Shown piece after piece: positions 14,920-24,315 of a stretch of 25,662 nt of DNA; position 1 is the first letter of the stretch; each line of letters starts with the position of its first letter. The notes below the pieces were generated by a model. It saw only the letters and a program-made list of their open reading frames with translations, was not told where the DNA came from and made no database searches. The position numbers were made by a program, and so were the translations under genes. Origin of the DNA: CBDVAK01 sp965371945 (lineage in GTDB: Bacteria > Pseudomonadota > Gammaproteobacteria > Competibacterales > JAHEDQ01); contig CBDVAK010000010.1 of the NCBI GenBank assembly GCA_965371945.1, positions 1 through 25,662 of the forward strand. The letters run 5' to 3'.

Positions 14920-15849
14920 TCAGGCGTCTGCAGGGGCGCGCGTGGCCTGCAACAGGATCCAGTCCTCCTGTTGCAACCGTGGTCCGAATCCAAACCATTG
15001 CCGGAAACCGGCCTCGACCTCATCGGCATGTTGGCGCAGCAAACCCGCCAGCGCCAGGCGCCCGCCGGGTCTGACCCGGGACGCCAATATCGGGGCCAGG
15101 GCCAGCAGCGGCCCCGCCAGTATGTTGGCCACCACGATGTCCGCGCTGACGGTGCCGACCTGCTCGGGCAGGCAGGCCTCGATCTGGTCTCCGACCCGGT
15201 TGCGGGCCGCGTTCTCGCGGGTGGCCTGGAGGGCCTGGGGGTCGATGTCCACCGCGATTGCATGGCGGGCGCCCAGCATCACCGCGGCAATCGCCAGGAT
15301 GCCAGAGCCGCAGCCGTAGTCGATCACCTGGCGGTCGCTGACCTCGGTGCTGTCCAGCCAGGTCAGACACAGCGCGGTGCTGGGGTGAGTACCGGTACCG
15401 AATGCCATGCCCGGGTCCATCAGCACATTGACAGCTTGCGGCTGCGGAGGCGTCAGATGACTGGGGCAGACCCACAGCCGCTGTCCGAAGCTCATGGGGT
15501 GGTAATTGTCCATCCAGGCGCGGGCCCAGTCGCGGTCTTCCAGCGGCTCCAGACGATGTGGCGGCAGTTGCCCGGTGTGCAACTCCGCCAGCAACCGTGC
15601 CTGGATGGCCCCGATATCGGTGGTGCGCGCGTCGAACAGGCCGGTTACTACAGTTTGTGACCACAGCGGGGTGGTGCCGGGTGCCGGCTCCAGCACCGGG
15701 TCGTCCTCGGCGTCTTCGAGGGTGACCGCAACCGCGCCGGCGGCCAGCAGCGCATCTTCCAGGCTGCCCGGGTCATGGATTCCGGGAAATATGCTGAGCT
15801 GTAACCAGGGTGCGTCGCCGCTCATGTCGTCGTTCATGCCCGGGCTCAC
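14920..15849 (-). CDS. prmA: Ribosomal protein L11 methyltransferase
   Basis: This SAM-dependent methyltransferase trimethylates ribosomal protein L11. The N-terminal substrate-binding domain (WLQLSIF..., about 1-95) is followed by DRDWARAW, DPGMAFGTGTHPST and the SAM-binding VIDYGCGSGILAIAA, then VDIDPQAL and the NILAGPL active-site motif. The length of about 309 is slightly above E. coli PrmA (293). The longest start is GTG at 15849, whose GTGA overlaps the accC stop and suggests coupling. ATG 15837 or ATG 15825 (just before APWLQL) are equally possible. It belongs to the leftward operon. Confidence 0.95.
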   Translation of the reverse strand: MSPGMNDDMSGDAPWLQLSIFPGIHDPGSLEDALLAAGAVAVTLEDAEDDPVLEPAPGTTPLWSQTVVTGLFDARTTDIGAIQARLLAELHTGQLPPHRLEPLEDRDWARAWMDNYHPMSFGQRLWVCPSHLTPPQPQAVNVLMDPGMAFGTGTHPSTALCLTWLDSTEVSDRQVIDYGCGSGILAIAAVMLGARHAIAVDIDPQALQATRENAARNRVGDQIEACLPEQVGTVSADIVVANILAGPLLALAPILASRVRPGGRLALAGLLRQHADEVEAGFRQWFGFGPRLQQEDWILLQATRAPADA

Positions 15850-17186
15850 AGGCCCAGCATCGCTTCCAGGTAGTGGATGTTACAGCCGCCCTGTTTGAAA
15901 CCGGCGTCGGTTATGATGCGTCTGTGCAGAGGCGTGTTGGTACGGATTCCGTCGATGACGACCTCCGCCAGGGCCCCGCACATGCGGGCCAGGGCGATGT
16001 CGCGATCATCGCCGTGTACCACCAGCTTGGCAATGAGCGAATCGTAGTAGGGCGGAACCCGGTAGCCGTTGTAGAGATGGGTGTCGACCCTGACACCCGG
16101 TCCCCCCGGGGCATGGTACTGGGTGACGGTTCCGGGGCTGGGCATGAAGGTCTCAGGATCCTCGGCATTGATCCGACACTCGATCGCATGACCGCGGATT
16201 TCCACCTGACCCTGCTCGATGGCCAGTGGTTCTCCCGCGGCGATCAGCAACTGCTGTTTGACGATATCGATGCCGGTAATCATTTCGGTTACCGGATGCT
16301 CGACCTGGACCCGGGTATTCATCTCGATAAAGAAGAACTCGTCGTTTTCGTAGAGAAACTCGAAGGTTCCGGCGCCGCGGTAGCCGATGCGCTCGCAGGC
16401 ATCGACGCAGCGTGTGCCGATCCTGTCGCGCTGCTGTGCGCTGATGCCCGGTGCCGGTGCTTCCTCGACCACTTTCTGGTGTCGGCGCTGCATCGAGCAG
16501 TCACGCTCGCCGAGATGGATCGCACGTCCCTGTCCGTCAGCCAGTACCTGAAACTCGATGTGCCTGGGGGTCTGCAGGTATTTCTCCATGTACAGGGTGT
16601 CGTTGGAGAAAGCCGATGCCGCTTCCGTTCGGGTCAGTGAGATGGCGTCGAGCAGGTGGCTTTCGGTGTGCACCACCCGCATGCCCCGGCCGCCGCCGCC
16701 GCCGGCGGCCTTGATGATGACCGGGTAGCCGATATCCTTGGCAAGGCGGAGATTTTCGTCGTCATCGCGCCCCAGGGGGCCGTCGCTTCCTGGTACACAT
16801 GGCACCCCGGCTTCCTTCATGGCGCGTATCGCGGCAACTTTGTCGCCCATCATGCGGATGGTTTCGGGGCGCGGTCCGACAAATATGAACCCGCTTTGTT
16901 CGACGCGTTCGGCGAAATCGGCGTTTTCCGACAGGAAGCCGTAGCCGGGGTGGATTGCCACCGCATCCGTGACTTCGGCCGCGCTGATCACCGCTGGCAT
17001 GTTGAGGTAGCTATCCGTCGAGGCGGGTGGGCCGATACAGACTGCTTCATCGGCCAGCAGCACGTGCTTCTGATCGCGATCCGCACTGGAATGCACGGCG
17101 ACCGTGGTGATGCCCAGCTCCCGGCAGGCACGCAACACTCGCAGGGCGATCTCACCGCGGTTCGCTATTACTACCTTGTCCAGCAT
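15846..17186 (-). CDS. accC: Biotin carboxylase subunit of acetyl-CoA carboxylase
   Basis: This 446-residue ATP-grasp enzyme (E. coli has 449) carboxylates biotin on AccB, the first half of malonyl-CoA formation. Typical segments are MLDKVVIANRGEIALRV at the N-terminus, HPGYGFLSEN, AAGGGGGRGMRVV for ATP, RDCSMQRRHQKVVEEAPAP, and FIEMNTRVQVEHPVTE with catalytic residues. The frame continues upstream to 17249, but the protein clearly starts at ATG 17186. It lies 127 nt after accB, and its stop overlaps the prmA start region. Both the order and the spacing match the common accB-accC unit. Confidence 0.97.
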   Translation of the reverse strand: MLDKVVIANRGEIALRVLRACRELGITTVAVHSSADRDQKHVLLADEAVCIGPPASTDSYLNMPAVISAAEVTDAVAIHPGYGFLSENADFAERVEQSGFIFVGPRPETIRMMGDKVAAIRAMKEAGVPCVPGSDGPLGRDDDENLRLAKDIGYPVIIKAAGGGGGRGMRVVHTESHLLDAISLTRTEAASAFSNDTLYMEKYLQTPRHIEFQVLADGQGRAIHLGERDCSMQRRHQKVVEEAPAPGISAQQRDRIGTRCVDACERIGYRGAGTFEFLYENDEFFFIEMNTRVQVEHPVTEMITGIDIVKQQLLIAAGEPLAIEQGQVEIRGHAIECRINAEDPETFMPSPGTVTQYHAPGGPGVRVDTHLYNGYRVPPYYDSLIAKLVVHGDDRDIALARMCGALAEVVIDGIRTNTPLHRRIITDAGFKQGGCNIHYLEAMLGL

Positions 17187-17313
17187 GATCAAAAAATCCG
17201 GTTCCTGAGTTCTTCTGACAGCGGAAAGCCGCGTTGTTTCCCGATCCACCCGGGGACTGACGCCAGGAGGGCAAACGGGTGGCCCGCCGGGTGTGGTTGC
17301 CAGTTCGTCTCCG

Positions 17314-17784
17314 TCAATCGATCACGAACAGCGGCTGGTCGTATTCGACGGGGTTTCCGTTGTCGACCAGGATCGCCGAGATGACCCCCGAAATATCTGC
17401 TTCGATCTGATTGAACATCTTCATCGCTTCGATGATGCACAGCGTGTCACCGGCGCTGACGCGCTGGCCGAGTTCGACAAATGACTTGGTACCGGGTGAG
17501 GATGACCGATAGAAGGTGCCCACCATGGGTGAACGGACTTTGTGGCCGCTGCCGGTATCCTCGGCGGTTTCGTTGTCACCGCTGCCGCCGTCCGCCCGTG
17601 TCGGTGTCAGGGCAGGTGCGGTCACCTGCGCCGGTGCAACGGCCGCCGGCGTGACGGGAAGCATCGCCGGCAGGGTCCCGTGACGGCTGATGCGTACCGA
17701 ATCGTCACCCTCGTGGATTTCGATCTCGGCGATGCCGGATTCTTCCAGCAGTTCTACCAGTTTTTTTACTTTTCGAATATCCAT
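17314..17784 (-). CDS. accB: Biotin carboxyl carrier protein of acetyl-CoA carboxylase
   Basis: This 156-residue protein, the same length as in E. coli, carries biotin on Lys122 in the EAMKM motif (119-123). The N-terminus MDIRKVKKLVELLEESGIAEIEI is typical. A flexible Ala/Pro/Thr-rich linker spans about 38-80. The C-terminal biotinyl domain (81-156) contains VRSPMVGTFYRSSSPG with the thumb region. The start is ATG 17784; the longer open frame (to 18036) overlaps aroQ out of frame and is rejected. It lies 22 nt downstream of aroQ and upstream of accC. In E. coli AccB represses its own operon; nothing visible here shows that. Confidence 0.97.
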   Translation of the reverse strand: MDIRKVKKLVELLEESGIAEIEIHEGDDSVRISRHGTLPAMLPVTPAAVAPAQVTAPALTPTRADGGSGDNETAEDTGSGHKVRSPMVGTFYRSSSPGTKSFVELGQRVSAGDTLCIIEAMKMFNQIEADISGVISAILVDNGNPVEYDQPLFVID

Positions 17785-17806
17785 GGTGTACTTGTCAGTG
17801 GCGTGT

Positions 17807-18265
17807 TTATCGGCGATCTTCACCGGTGCCGGTGGCCAGCTGTCGTGCAGCGGCCAATGCCAGCAGATAGCCTTGGGTGCCCAGCCCGCAAATGACCCCG
17901 GTGGCGATGTCCGACAAATAGGATCGGTGCCTGAAGGACTCGCGCGAAAAAATATTGGACAGATGTATCTCCACGAACCGCAGACCGGTTGCCAGCAGGG
18001 CATCCCGCAAAGCGATGCTGGTGTGCGTATAGGCACCCGGGTTGAAGATCACGAAGTCGGTGTTGTCGGTGGCTGCGAAATGGATACGTTCCACCAGTTC
18101 ATGTTCTGCGTTGCTCTGAAAGAACTGCACGGTGTCACCGTTGCGGGTGCACAATGCTGCACATGCCCGTTCTACATCGGCAAGGGTCTCGTGGCCGTAT
18201 ATCTCCGGCTCCCGGTTGCCGAGCAGGTTCAGGTTGGGACCATTCAGGACCAGGAATCTTGCCAT
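17807..18265 (-). CDS. aroQ: 3-dehydroquinate dehydratase, type II
   Basis: This 152-residue dodecameric enzyme dehydrates 3-dehydroquinate in the shikimate pathway. The signature FLVLNGPNLNLLGNREPEIYG carries the catalytic Tyr23. FFQSNAEHELVERIH, the NPGAYTHTSIALRDAL loop and EIHLSNIFSRESFRHRSY with the active-site His and Arg follow. The frame is open to 18328, but ATG 18265 (MARFLVLNGPN) is the family start. It leads the long leftward operon and diverges from fxsA across 267 bp. No clear promoter for it could be assigned. Confidence 0.96.
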   Translation of the reverse strand: MARFLVLNGPNLNLLGNREPEIYGHETLADVERACAALCTRNGDTVQFFQSNAEHELVERIHFAATDNTDFVIFNPGAYTHTSIALRDALLATGLRFVEIHLSNIFSRESFRHRSYLSDIATGVICGLGTQGYLLALAAARQLATGTGEDRR

Positions 18266-18468
18266 CTTGTGGGCGGGACCGGTTTCGAAACGGGGTGTCG
18301 CGCAGGTGCCCTGTGGGCATACACGCAAGTATCGGCAATCGGCTGCCGAATGTCCAGATACACGGTAGATCGGAACAGATAGAAGCGTGATCGCCTGGGT
18401 TTGCTGACGGTCACGGCAGTGATCATCGTCGTGGTGGTACCAGCTGCCGTCTGCGAACGGTTCAGGAA

Positions 18469-18497
18469 TTGTTCTGAATCCGGGCCCAATGTTATAC
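18469..18497 (+). promoter_or_regulatory. Candidate fxsA promoter
   Basis: TTGTTC (18469-18474) is followed after 17 nt by TTATAC (18492-18497), with TATACG one base further as an alternative -10. It would start transcription about 30 nt upstream of the fxsA GTG. The match is moderate. Confidence 0.4.
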
Positions 18498-18532
18498 GAT
18501 GCCCGACTCCATCACGCTGGGCGGGAGTAGCC

Positions 18533-18991
18533 GTGGGTCCTGGGCAGGCTTTGTTTCTGCTGTTTCTGGTCGTACCGATCGTCGAAATCTATCTGCTGAT
18601 CAAGGTCGGCAGCATGATCGGTGCGCTGGCGACGGTGGGGTTGGTGGTTTTGACCGCGGTGGTGGGCTCGGCGATGCTGCGTCAACAGGGGCTGTCGACC
18701 CTGCGCCGCGCGCAGCGCAACATGGACCAGGGGGTCTTGCCCGCGCGGGAGCTGCTGGATGGTGTGTTCCTGGTGATTGGCGGCGCTCTGTTGCTGACCC
18801 CGGGGTTCGTCACCGATGCCATCGGATTCCTGTGTCTGTTGCCTGCCACTCGTCACTGGATGATGGCCGTGGCCCGCAGACGTTTTCGTGTCAGCGGTTC
18901 GATGACCGGCCCCCGGTTACGCCCGCGAGCCGACTCTACCGGCACTACCATCGAAGGGGAGTGGCGGCGCGAGGACGATCGCAAGCCGTAA
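18533..18991 (+). CDS. fxsA: FxsA family membrane protein
   Basis: This cytoplasmic-membrane protein of 152 residues has hydrophobic segments at about 4-20 (LFLLFLVVPIVEIYLLI), 24-45 (MIGALATVGLVVLTAVVGSAML) and 75-100 (LLDGVFLVIGGALLLTPGF). The core VPxxEIYLLIKVG and the LLTPGFVTDAIGFLCLLP motif define the family. Overproduced FxsA relieves F-plasmid exclusion of phage T7 in E. coli; its normal role is not known. The start is GTG at 18533, with GGGAG five bases upstream; the longer ATG frame at 18401 adds residues unlike the family. It lies upstream of groESL on the same strand, as commonly seen in Gammaproteobacteria. The tail is Arg-rich and hydrophilic. Confidence 0.92.
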   Translation: MGPGQALFLLFLVVPIVEIYLLIKVGSMIGALATVGLVVLTAVVGSAMLRQQGLSTLRRAQRNMDQGVLPARELLDGVFLVIGGALLLTPGFVTDAIGFLCLLPATRHWMMAVARRRFRVSGSMTGPRLRPRADSTGTTIEGEWRREDDRKP

Positions 18992-19088
18992 CCGGTGAGT
19001 CGTGGGTATCTCACGGCGTGTCCCGGAAGCCGGTACGCCCCCCCGCCTGCATTCAGGCTACCGAAAACCCAGATTCTGTTTGCAGAGA

Positions 19089-19117
19089 CTTGAAACCATC
19101 CGCCGGCGCCCCCATCT
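19089..19117 (+). promoter_or_regulatory. Heat-shock (sigma32-type) promoter of groESL
   Basis: CTTGAAA (19089-19095), a 14-nt spacer, then CCCCATCT (19110-19117) match the known RpoH consensus (CTTGAAA, 11-16 nt, CCCCATnT) at every defined position. It would start transcription near 19124, about 100 nt upstream of groES. Confidence 0.8.
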
Positions 19118-19130
19118 GCCGGGATGTGGC

Positions 19131-19158
19131 TTGACAGCGCTTGCGCGCTGACTATCAT
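19131..19158 (+). promoter_or_regulatory. Vegetative (sigma70-type) promoter of groESL
   Basis: TTGACA (19131-19136), a 16-nt spacer and TATCAT (19153-19158) form a near-consensus promoter. The spacer holds a perfect inverted repeat, CAGCGC (19135-19140) and GCGCTG (19145-19150), around TTGC. The start site would fall within the CIRCE element. Confidence 0.7.
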
Positions 19159-19184
19159 TAGCACTCACCTGAGACGAGTGCTAA
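19158..19184. promoter_or_regulatory. CIRCE operator (HrcA binding site)
   Basis: TTAGCACTC, nine bases, then GAGTGCTAA is an exact match to the controlling inverted repeat of chaperone expression. HrcA binds it and represses groESL when GroEL is free. It overlaps the -10 end and start site of the vegetative promoter, 43 nt before the groES ATG. Confidence 0.95.
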
Positions 19185-19227
19185 CAATGGCAGAGTCTTA
19201 ACCGATGTTTGAAGGAGATACCCGAGT

Positions 19228-19515
19228 ATGAAAATTCGCCCCTTGCACGATCGTGTTGTCGTCAAGCGTATGGAAGAAGAGACCACCACTTCCGGTGGCA
19301 TCGTGTTGCCGGGATCGGCCGCCGAGAAGCCGCAGCGTGGCGAGATCATGGCAGTCGGTAATGGCAAGGTACTGGATAGCGGCGAGCGCCAGGCGCTGGA
19401 CGTCAAGGTCGGTGACCAGGTGCTGTTCGGCAAGTATTCCGGCAATGAAGTCAAGGTCGACGATGATGAGCTGCTGGTGATGCGCGAAGACGACATCATG
19501 GCGGTGATCGACTGA
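19228..19515 (+). CDS. groES: Co-chaperonin GroES
   Basis: This 95-residue protein forms the heptameric lid of GroEL. The N-terminus MKIRPLHDRVVVKRMEEE, the mobile loop with TTSGGIVLPGSAAEKP (around 17-34), and the core GEIMAVGNGK and VLFGKYSGNEVK are typical. A strong ribosome site AAGGAGAT precedes the ATG by nine bases. It is followed by groEL after 70 nt. The leader contains a CIRCE operator and two promoters, so it should be induced by heat through both RpoH and release of HrcA. Confidence 0.97.
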   Translation: MKIRPLHDRVVVKRMEEETTTSGGIVLPGSAAEKPQRGEIMAVGNGKVLDSGERQALDVKVGDQVLFGKYSGNEVKVDDDELLVMREDDIMAVID

Positions 19516-19585
19516 TCGGCTGGCAAGCGCCCGTAACACGATCAACATTAGCCGTATAAATTGCTGATTCTGGAGACATGATCTA

Positions 19586-21229
<1,644 letters not shown>

Positions 21230-21271
21230 ACTGTCATTCAACCGGTGCCACGCTGCCGGTGACAGGTGCCA

Positions 21272-21305
21272 GGGCCCCGTGTGCATGCACACGGGGTCTT
21301 TTTTT
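21272..21305 (+). terminator. Intrinsic terminator of groESL
   Basis: CCCCGTGTGC (from 21275) and GCACACGGGG (to 21296) are halves of a perfect 22-bp palindrome that can fold into a 9-bp stem with a CATG loop. It is followed by TC and then seven T residues (21299-21305). It lies 43 nt past the groEL stop. Confidence 0.93.
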
Positions 21306-21344
21306 GTCCGCTGCATAACTTTGCCGCTTCCGGAACCCGTGTCC

Positions 21345-24254
21345 ATGAACGATGCCGAGATACCCAGGGATGTTCTCGATACGCTGCCGCAGCCATTGCG
21401 GGCTGACTGCAGCGCCAGATGGACAGATTTCAGCAAGGCCAACCGGGAACTGGCCGCCTCGTTGCGGGGTGATCCCCTGCGGTTCGCGCAACTCCTTCGG
21501 GTCTGGGCGCTGAGCGATTTTGCCGCACGTAGCTGTCTGCGGTATCCCGACATGCTCGCGGATCTGCTGGCAAGCGGTGATCTGGATTCTGGTTGCGACC
21601 GGGTCAGCATGGCCGAGCGCCTCCATAGGGCCTTGTCCGGGTGCGATGGCCAGCAGGCACTGAAAGTGCGCCTACGAGCTTGTCGGCGTCGGGAGATGGT
21701 TCGTATCGCCTGGCGCGACCTGTGTGGGATTGTTGAACTCGAGGACATTCTTGCCGAGCTGACCTGGCTGGCCGAGATCCTTACCGACCTCGCCCTGGAG
21801 CGGCTCCGCCACTGGCAGGTCGAGCGTCACGGTATCCCGCGCGATGCGCAAGGCCGCCCGCAGCAGATGGTCGTACTGGGGATGGGTAAGCTCGGCGGAG
21901 GTGAGCTCAACTACTCTTCAGACATCGATCTGATCTTTGCGTACCCGGCGCCGGGTGCCAGCGACGGCGCCCGGCCGGTAGATTGCGAAGCCTTCTTCCG
22001 CACCCTGGGGCAGCAACTGATCCGGGTGCTGGCCGAGGTCACCGAGGATGGCTTCGTCTACCGCGTCGACATGCGCCTGCGGCCGTTTGGCGAGTCGGGT
22101 CCGCTGGCTATGCCGGTCATGGCCATGGAGCATTACTATCAGACCCACGGCCGCGAATGGGAGCGCTATGCACTGATCAAGGCGCGCCCGGTTGCCGGGG
22201 AACTGGCTTTGGGCGAGCGGCTGCTGGAGACTCTGCGACCTTTCGTGTACCGCAGGTATCTGGATTATGGCGCCATCGACGCGTTGCGTGGCATGAAAGC
22301 CATGATCTCGCGTGAGGTGGAGCGCAAAGGCTTGCGGCGCAACATCAAACTGGGCCCCGGTGGGATTCGCGAAATCGAGTTCATCGTGCAGGCGTTTCAG
22401 TTGATCCACGGCGGTCGTCGCCCGCAGTTGCGCCAGCGCAGTCTGATGAGTGTGCTCAAGGTACTGGAGCGTGATGGTGACCTGCCGGCCGACGCGGTGG
22501 CGGTGCTGGCCGACGGCTACCGGTTTCTGCGCGCTACCGAGAACCGTCTGCAGGCGTGGGCTGACCGCCAGACTCACGATCTTCCCGAAGACGACCTCGC
22601 CAAGCAGCGACTGGCCTGGGCTATGGGATTCGACGCCTGGCGCGATTTCGTGGCGGCGCTGATGAGTCGGGTGAGAGCGATCGAGGCGCAGTTCGATCTG
22701 CTGTTCGGCGTGCCTGAGAGCGATGCAGATGACAGCGGCAGCAGCAACGAACTCGCTGCCGTGTGGTCGGATACCGGCGGTGATTCCGCGCCAGCGATTC
22801 TGAGTGAACTTGGCTATGCACATCCCGCGGAAGTCAGCGCGGCCCTCAAATCCTTTCGCGACGGGTTCGTGTTCCGTGCCCTGACCAGTGAGGCACGTCA
22901 GCGGCTCGATCGCCTCATGCCCCTGCTGCTGACCGCGGCGGCAGCGACCGATGAGCCCCAACAGTCGCTCATGCGGGCACTCAGACTGGTCGAGACGGTG
23001 GCCCGCCGCAGCAGCTACCTGTCGCTGCTGGCCGAAAAACCACTGGCCCTGTCCCAGTTGATGAAACTGTGCTCCGCCAGCCCCTGGATATCGGAGTTTC
23101 TGCGCAAGCATCCGTTGTTGCTCGATGAACTGTTGTCACCGGCCACACTATATGAGCCGTTGCACCCGGATGCGCTGGAACACGAGCTGCAGTTGTTCAT
23201 GGAGCGCGTCCCGGTGGACGACCTGGAGCAGCAGATGGATATGCTCCGGCACTTCCAGCAGACCCAGGTGCTGCGGGTGGCGGCCGCCGACATCGCGGGC
23301 ACCCTGCGCCTGATGGTGGTCAGCGACGGTCTGACCTGGATTGCTGAAGCGGTGATCAAACGTGCCTTGCACATCGCCTGGGGCGAGGTGCTGCGGCGTT
23401 ACGGCAAACCTGGATGCACGGTGGATGGCGTTTCCCACCGTCCCGATTTCTGCGTGGTCGCCTATGGCAAGCTCGGTGGCATCGAACTGGGCTACGGTTC
23501 GGACCTCGACCTGGTGTTTCTGCACGACAGCGGGGGGCAGCAGCAGCGGACCGAGGGTCCGCGTCAGCTCGACAACGCGACCTTTTTCGCCCGGCTCGCA
23601 CAGCGCATGATCAACATCATTACCGCCCGTACGCCGGCTGGTGTGCTCTACGAAGTCGATACCCGGTTGCGCCCCGGCGGTCATTCGGGTCTGCTGGTCC
23701 TCAGTGTGGATGCGTTCGCCGAATACCAGCGTCAGCGGGCCTGGACCTGGGAGCACCAGGCATTGGTGCGGGCCCGTCCGGTGGCGGGCGCGACCCACAT
23801 CGCTGACCGCTTTGAGGCATTGCGCCGGGAAATCCTGTGCCGTAGCAGGGACCCGCAGGAACTGCGTGTCGAGGTGGTCGAAATGCGCGAGCGCATGCGC
23901 TCGGAGCTGGGCGCGGCGAATGCGGCCGGTTTCCACCTCAAGCAGGGACCGGGCGGTATCGCGGACATAGAATTTATGGTGCAATACGAGGTGCTGGCCA
24001 AGGCTGGCGACTATCCCGCGCTGACCACCTGGAGCGACAACATCCGTCAGTTGGACGCACTGGAGGAGGTCGGCGTGCTGGGGCAGGGAGATGCGGCACT
24101 GCTGCGCGACGCCTACCGTGCCCTGAGGCGCCAGGTGCACCGCCGCAGGCTGCAGGACCAGGGCAGTCTTTGCCCGGAACCAGAACTGGACCCGGAGCTG
24201 ATCCGCTACCGCGAGGGCGTGGTCGGGCTCTGGCGTCAACTGATGATACCCTGA
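21345..24254 (+). CDS. glnE: Bifunctional glutamine synthetase adenylyltransferase / adenylyl-removing enzyme
   Basis: This 969-residue cytoplasmic enzyme (E. coli has 946) adenylylates and deadenylylates glutamine synthetase in response to PII and glutamine. Two nucleotidyltransferase domains are visible. The N-terminal deadenylylase has GMGKLGGGELNYSSDIDLIF (near 178) and the C-terminal adenylylase has YGKLGGIELGYGSDLDLVF (near 706). Each is followed by a family helical segment, including YRVDMRLRPFGESG and YEVDTRLRPGGHSG. The frame is open from 21279, but that start lies inside the groEL terminator; ATG 21345 fits the family N-terminus. Only 39 nt separate it from the terminator T-run. Confidence 0.96.
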   Translation: MNDAEIPRDVLDTLPQPLRADCSARWTDFSKANRELAASLRGDPLRFAQLLRVWALSDFAARSCLRYPDMLADLLASGDLDSGCDRVSMAERLHRALSGCDGQQALKVRLRACRRREMVRIAWRDLCGIVELEDILAELTWLAEILTDLALERLRHWQVERHGIPRDAQGRPQQMVVLGMGKLGGGELNYSSDIDLIFAYPAPGASDGARPVDCEAFFRTLGQQLIRVLAEVTEDGFVYRVDMRLRPFGESGPLAMPVMAMEHYYQTHGREWERYALIKARPVAGELALGERLLETLRPFVYRRYLDYGAIDALRGMKAMISREVERKGLRRNIKLGPGGIREIEFIVQAFQLIHGGRRPQLRQRSLMSVLKVLERDGDLPADAVAVLADGYRFLRATENRLQAWADRQTHDLPEDDLAKQRLAWAMGFDAWRDFVAALMSRVRAIEAQFDLLFGVPESDADDSGSSNELAAVWSDTGGDSAPAILSELGYAHPAEVSAALKSFRDGFVFRALTSEARQRLDRLMPLLLTAAAATDEPQQSLMRALRLVETVARRSSYLSLLAEKPLALSQLMKLCSASPWISEFLRKHPLLLDELLSPATLYEPLHPDALEHELQLFMERVPVDDLEQQMDMLRHFQQTQVLRVAAADIAGTLRLMVVSDGLTWIAEAVIKRALHIAWGEVLRRYGKPGCTVDGVSHRPDFCVVAYGKLGGIELGYGSDLDLVFLHDSGGQQQRTEGPRQLDNATFFARLAQRMINIITARTPAGVLYEVDTRLRPGGHSGLLVLSVDAFAEYQRQRAWTWEHQALVRARPVAGATHIADRFEALRREILCRSRDPQELRVEVVEMRERMRSELGAANAAGFHLKQGPGGIADIEFMVQYEVLAKAGDYPALTTWSDNIRQLDALEEVGVLGQGDAALLRDAYRALRRQVHRRRLQDQGSLCPEPELDPELIRYREGVVGLWRQLMIP

Positions 24255-24255
24255 G

Positions 24256-24283
24256 CCGTCGATTCCGGCCCGTCGATGCCGGA
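24256..24283. repeat. Short tandem duplication and stem between glnE and ilvE
   Basis: CCGTCGATTCCGG (24256-24268) is followed at a 14-bp period by CCGTCGATGCCGG (24270-24282), 12 of 13 bases alike. TCCGGC (24264-24269) can also pair with GCCGGA (24278-24283). There is no T-run. A partial transcription block is possible but unproven. Confidence 0.35.
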
Positions 24284-24315
24284 TTCGGAATGCTCAGTCT
24301 GCTGGGGGATGCAAG

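Noticed and set aside
18401..18532. Upstream extension of fxsA to ATG 18401
   Set aside because: The GTG at 18533 has a proper GGGAG and fits family length; the extension covers the likely promoter.
21279..21344. Upstream extension of glnE
   Set aside because: The earlier ATG lies within the terminator hairpin and the added residues do not resemble the GlnE N-terminus.
21918..23111. 397-codon frame antisense to glnE
   Set aside because: Shadow of glnE, which has both catalytic domains intact.
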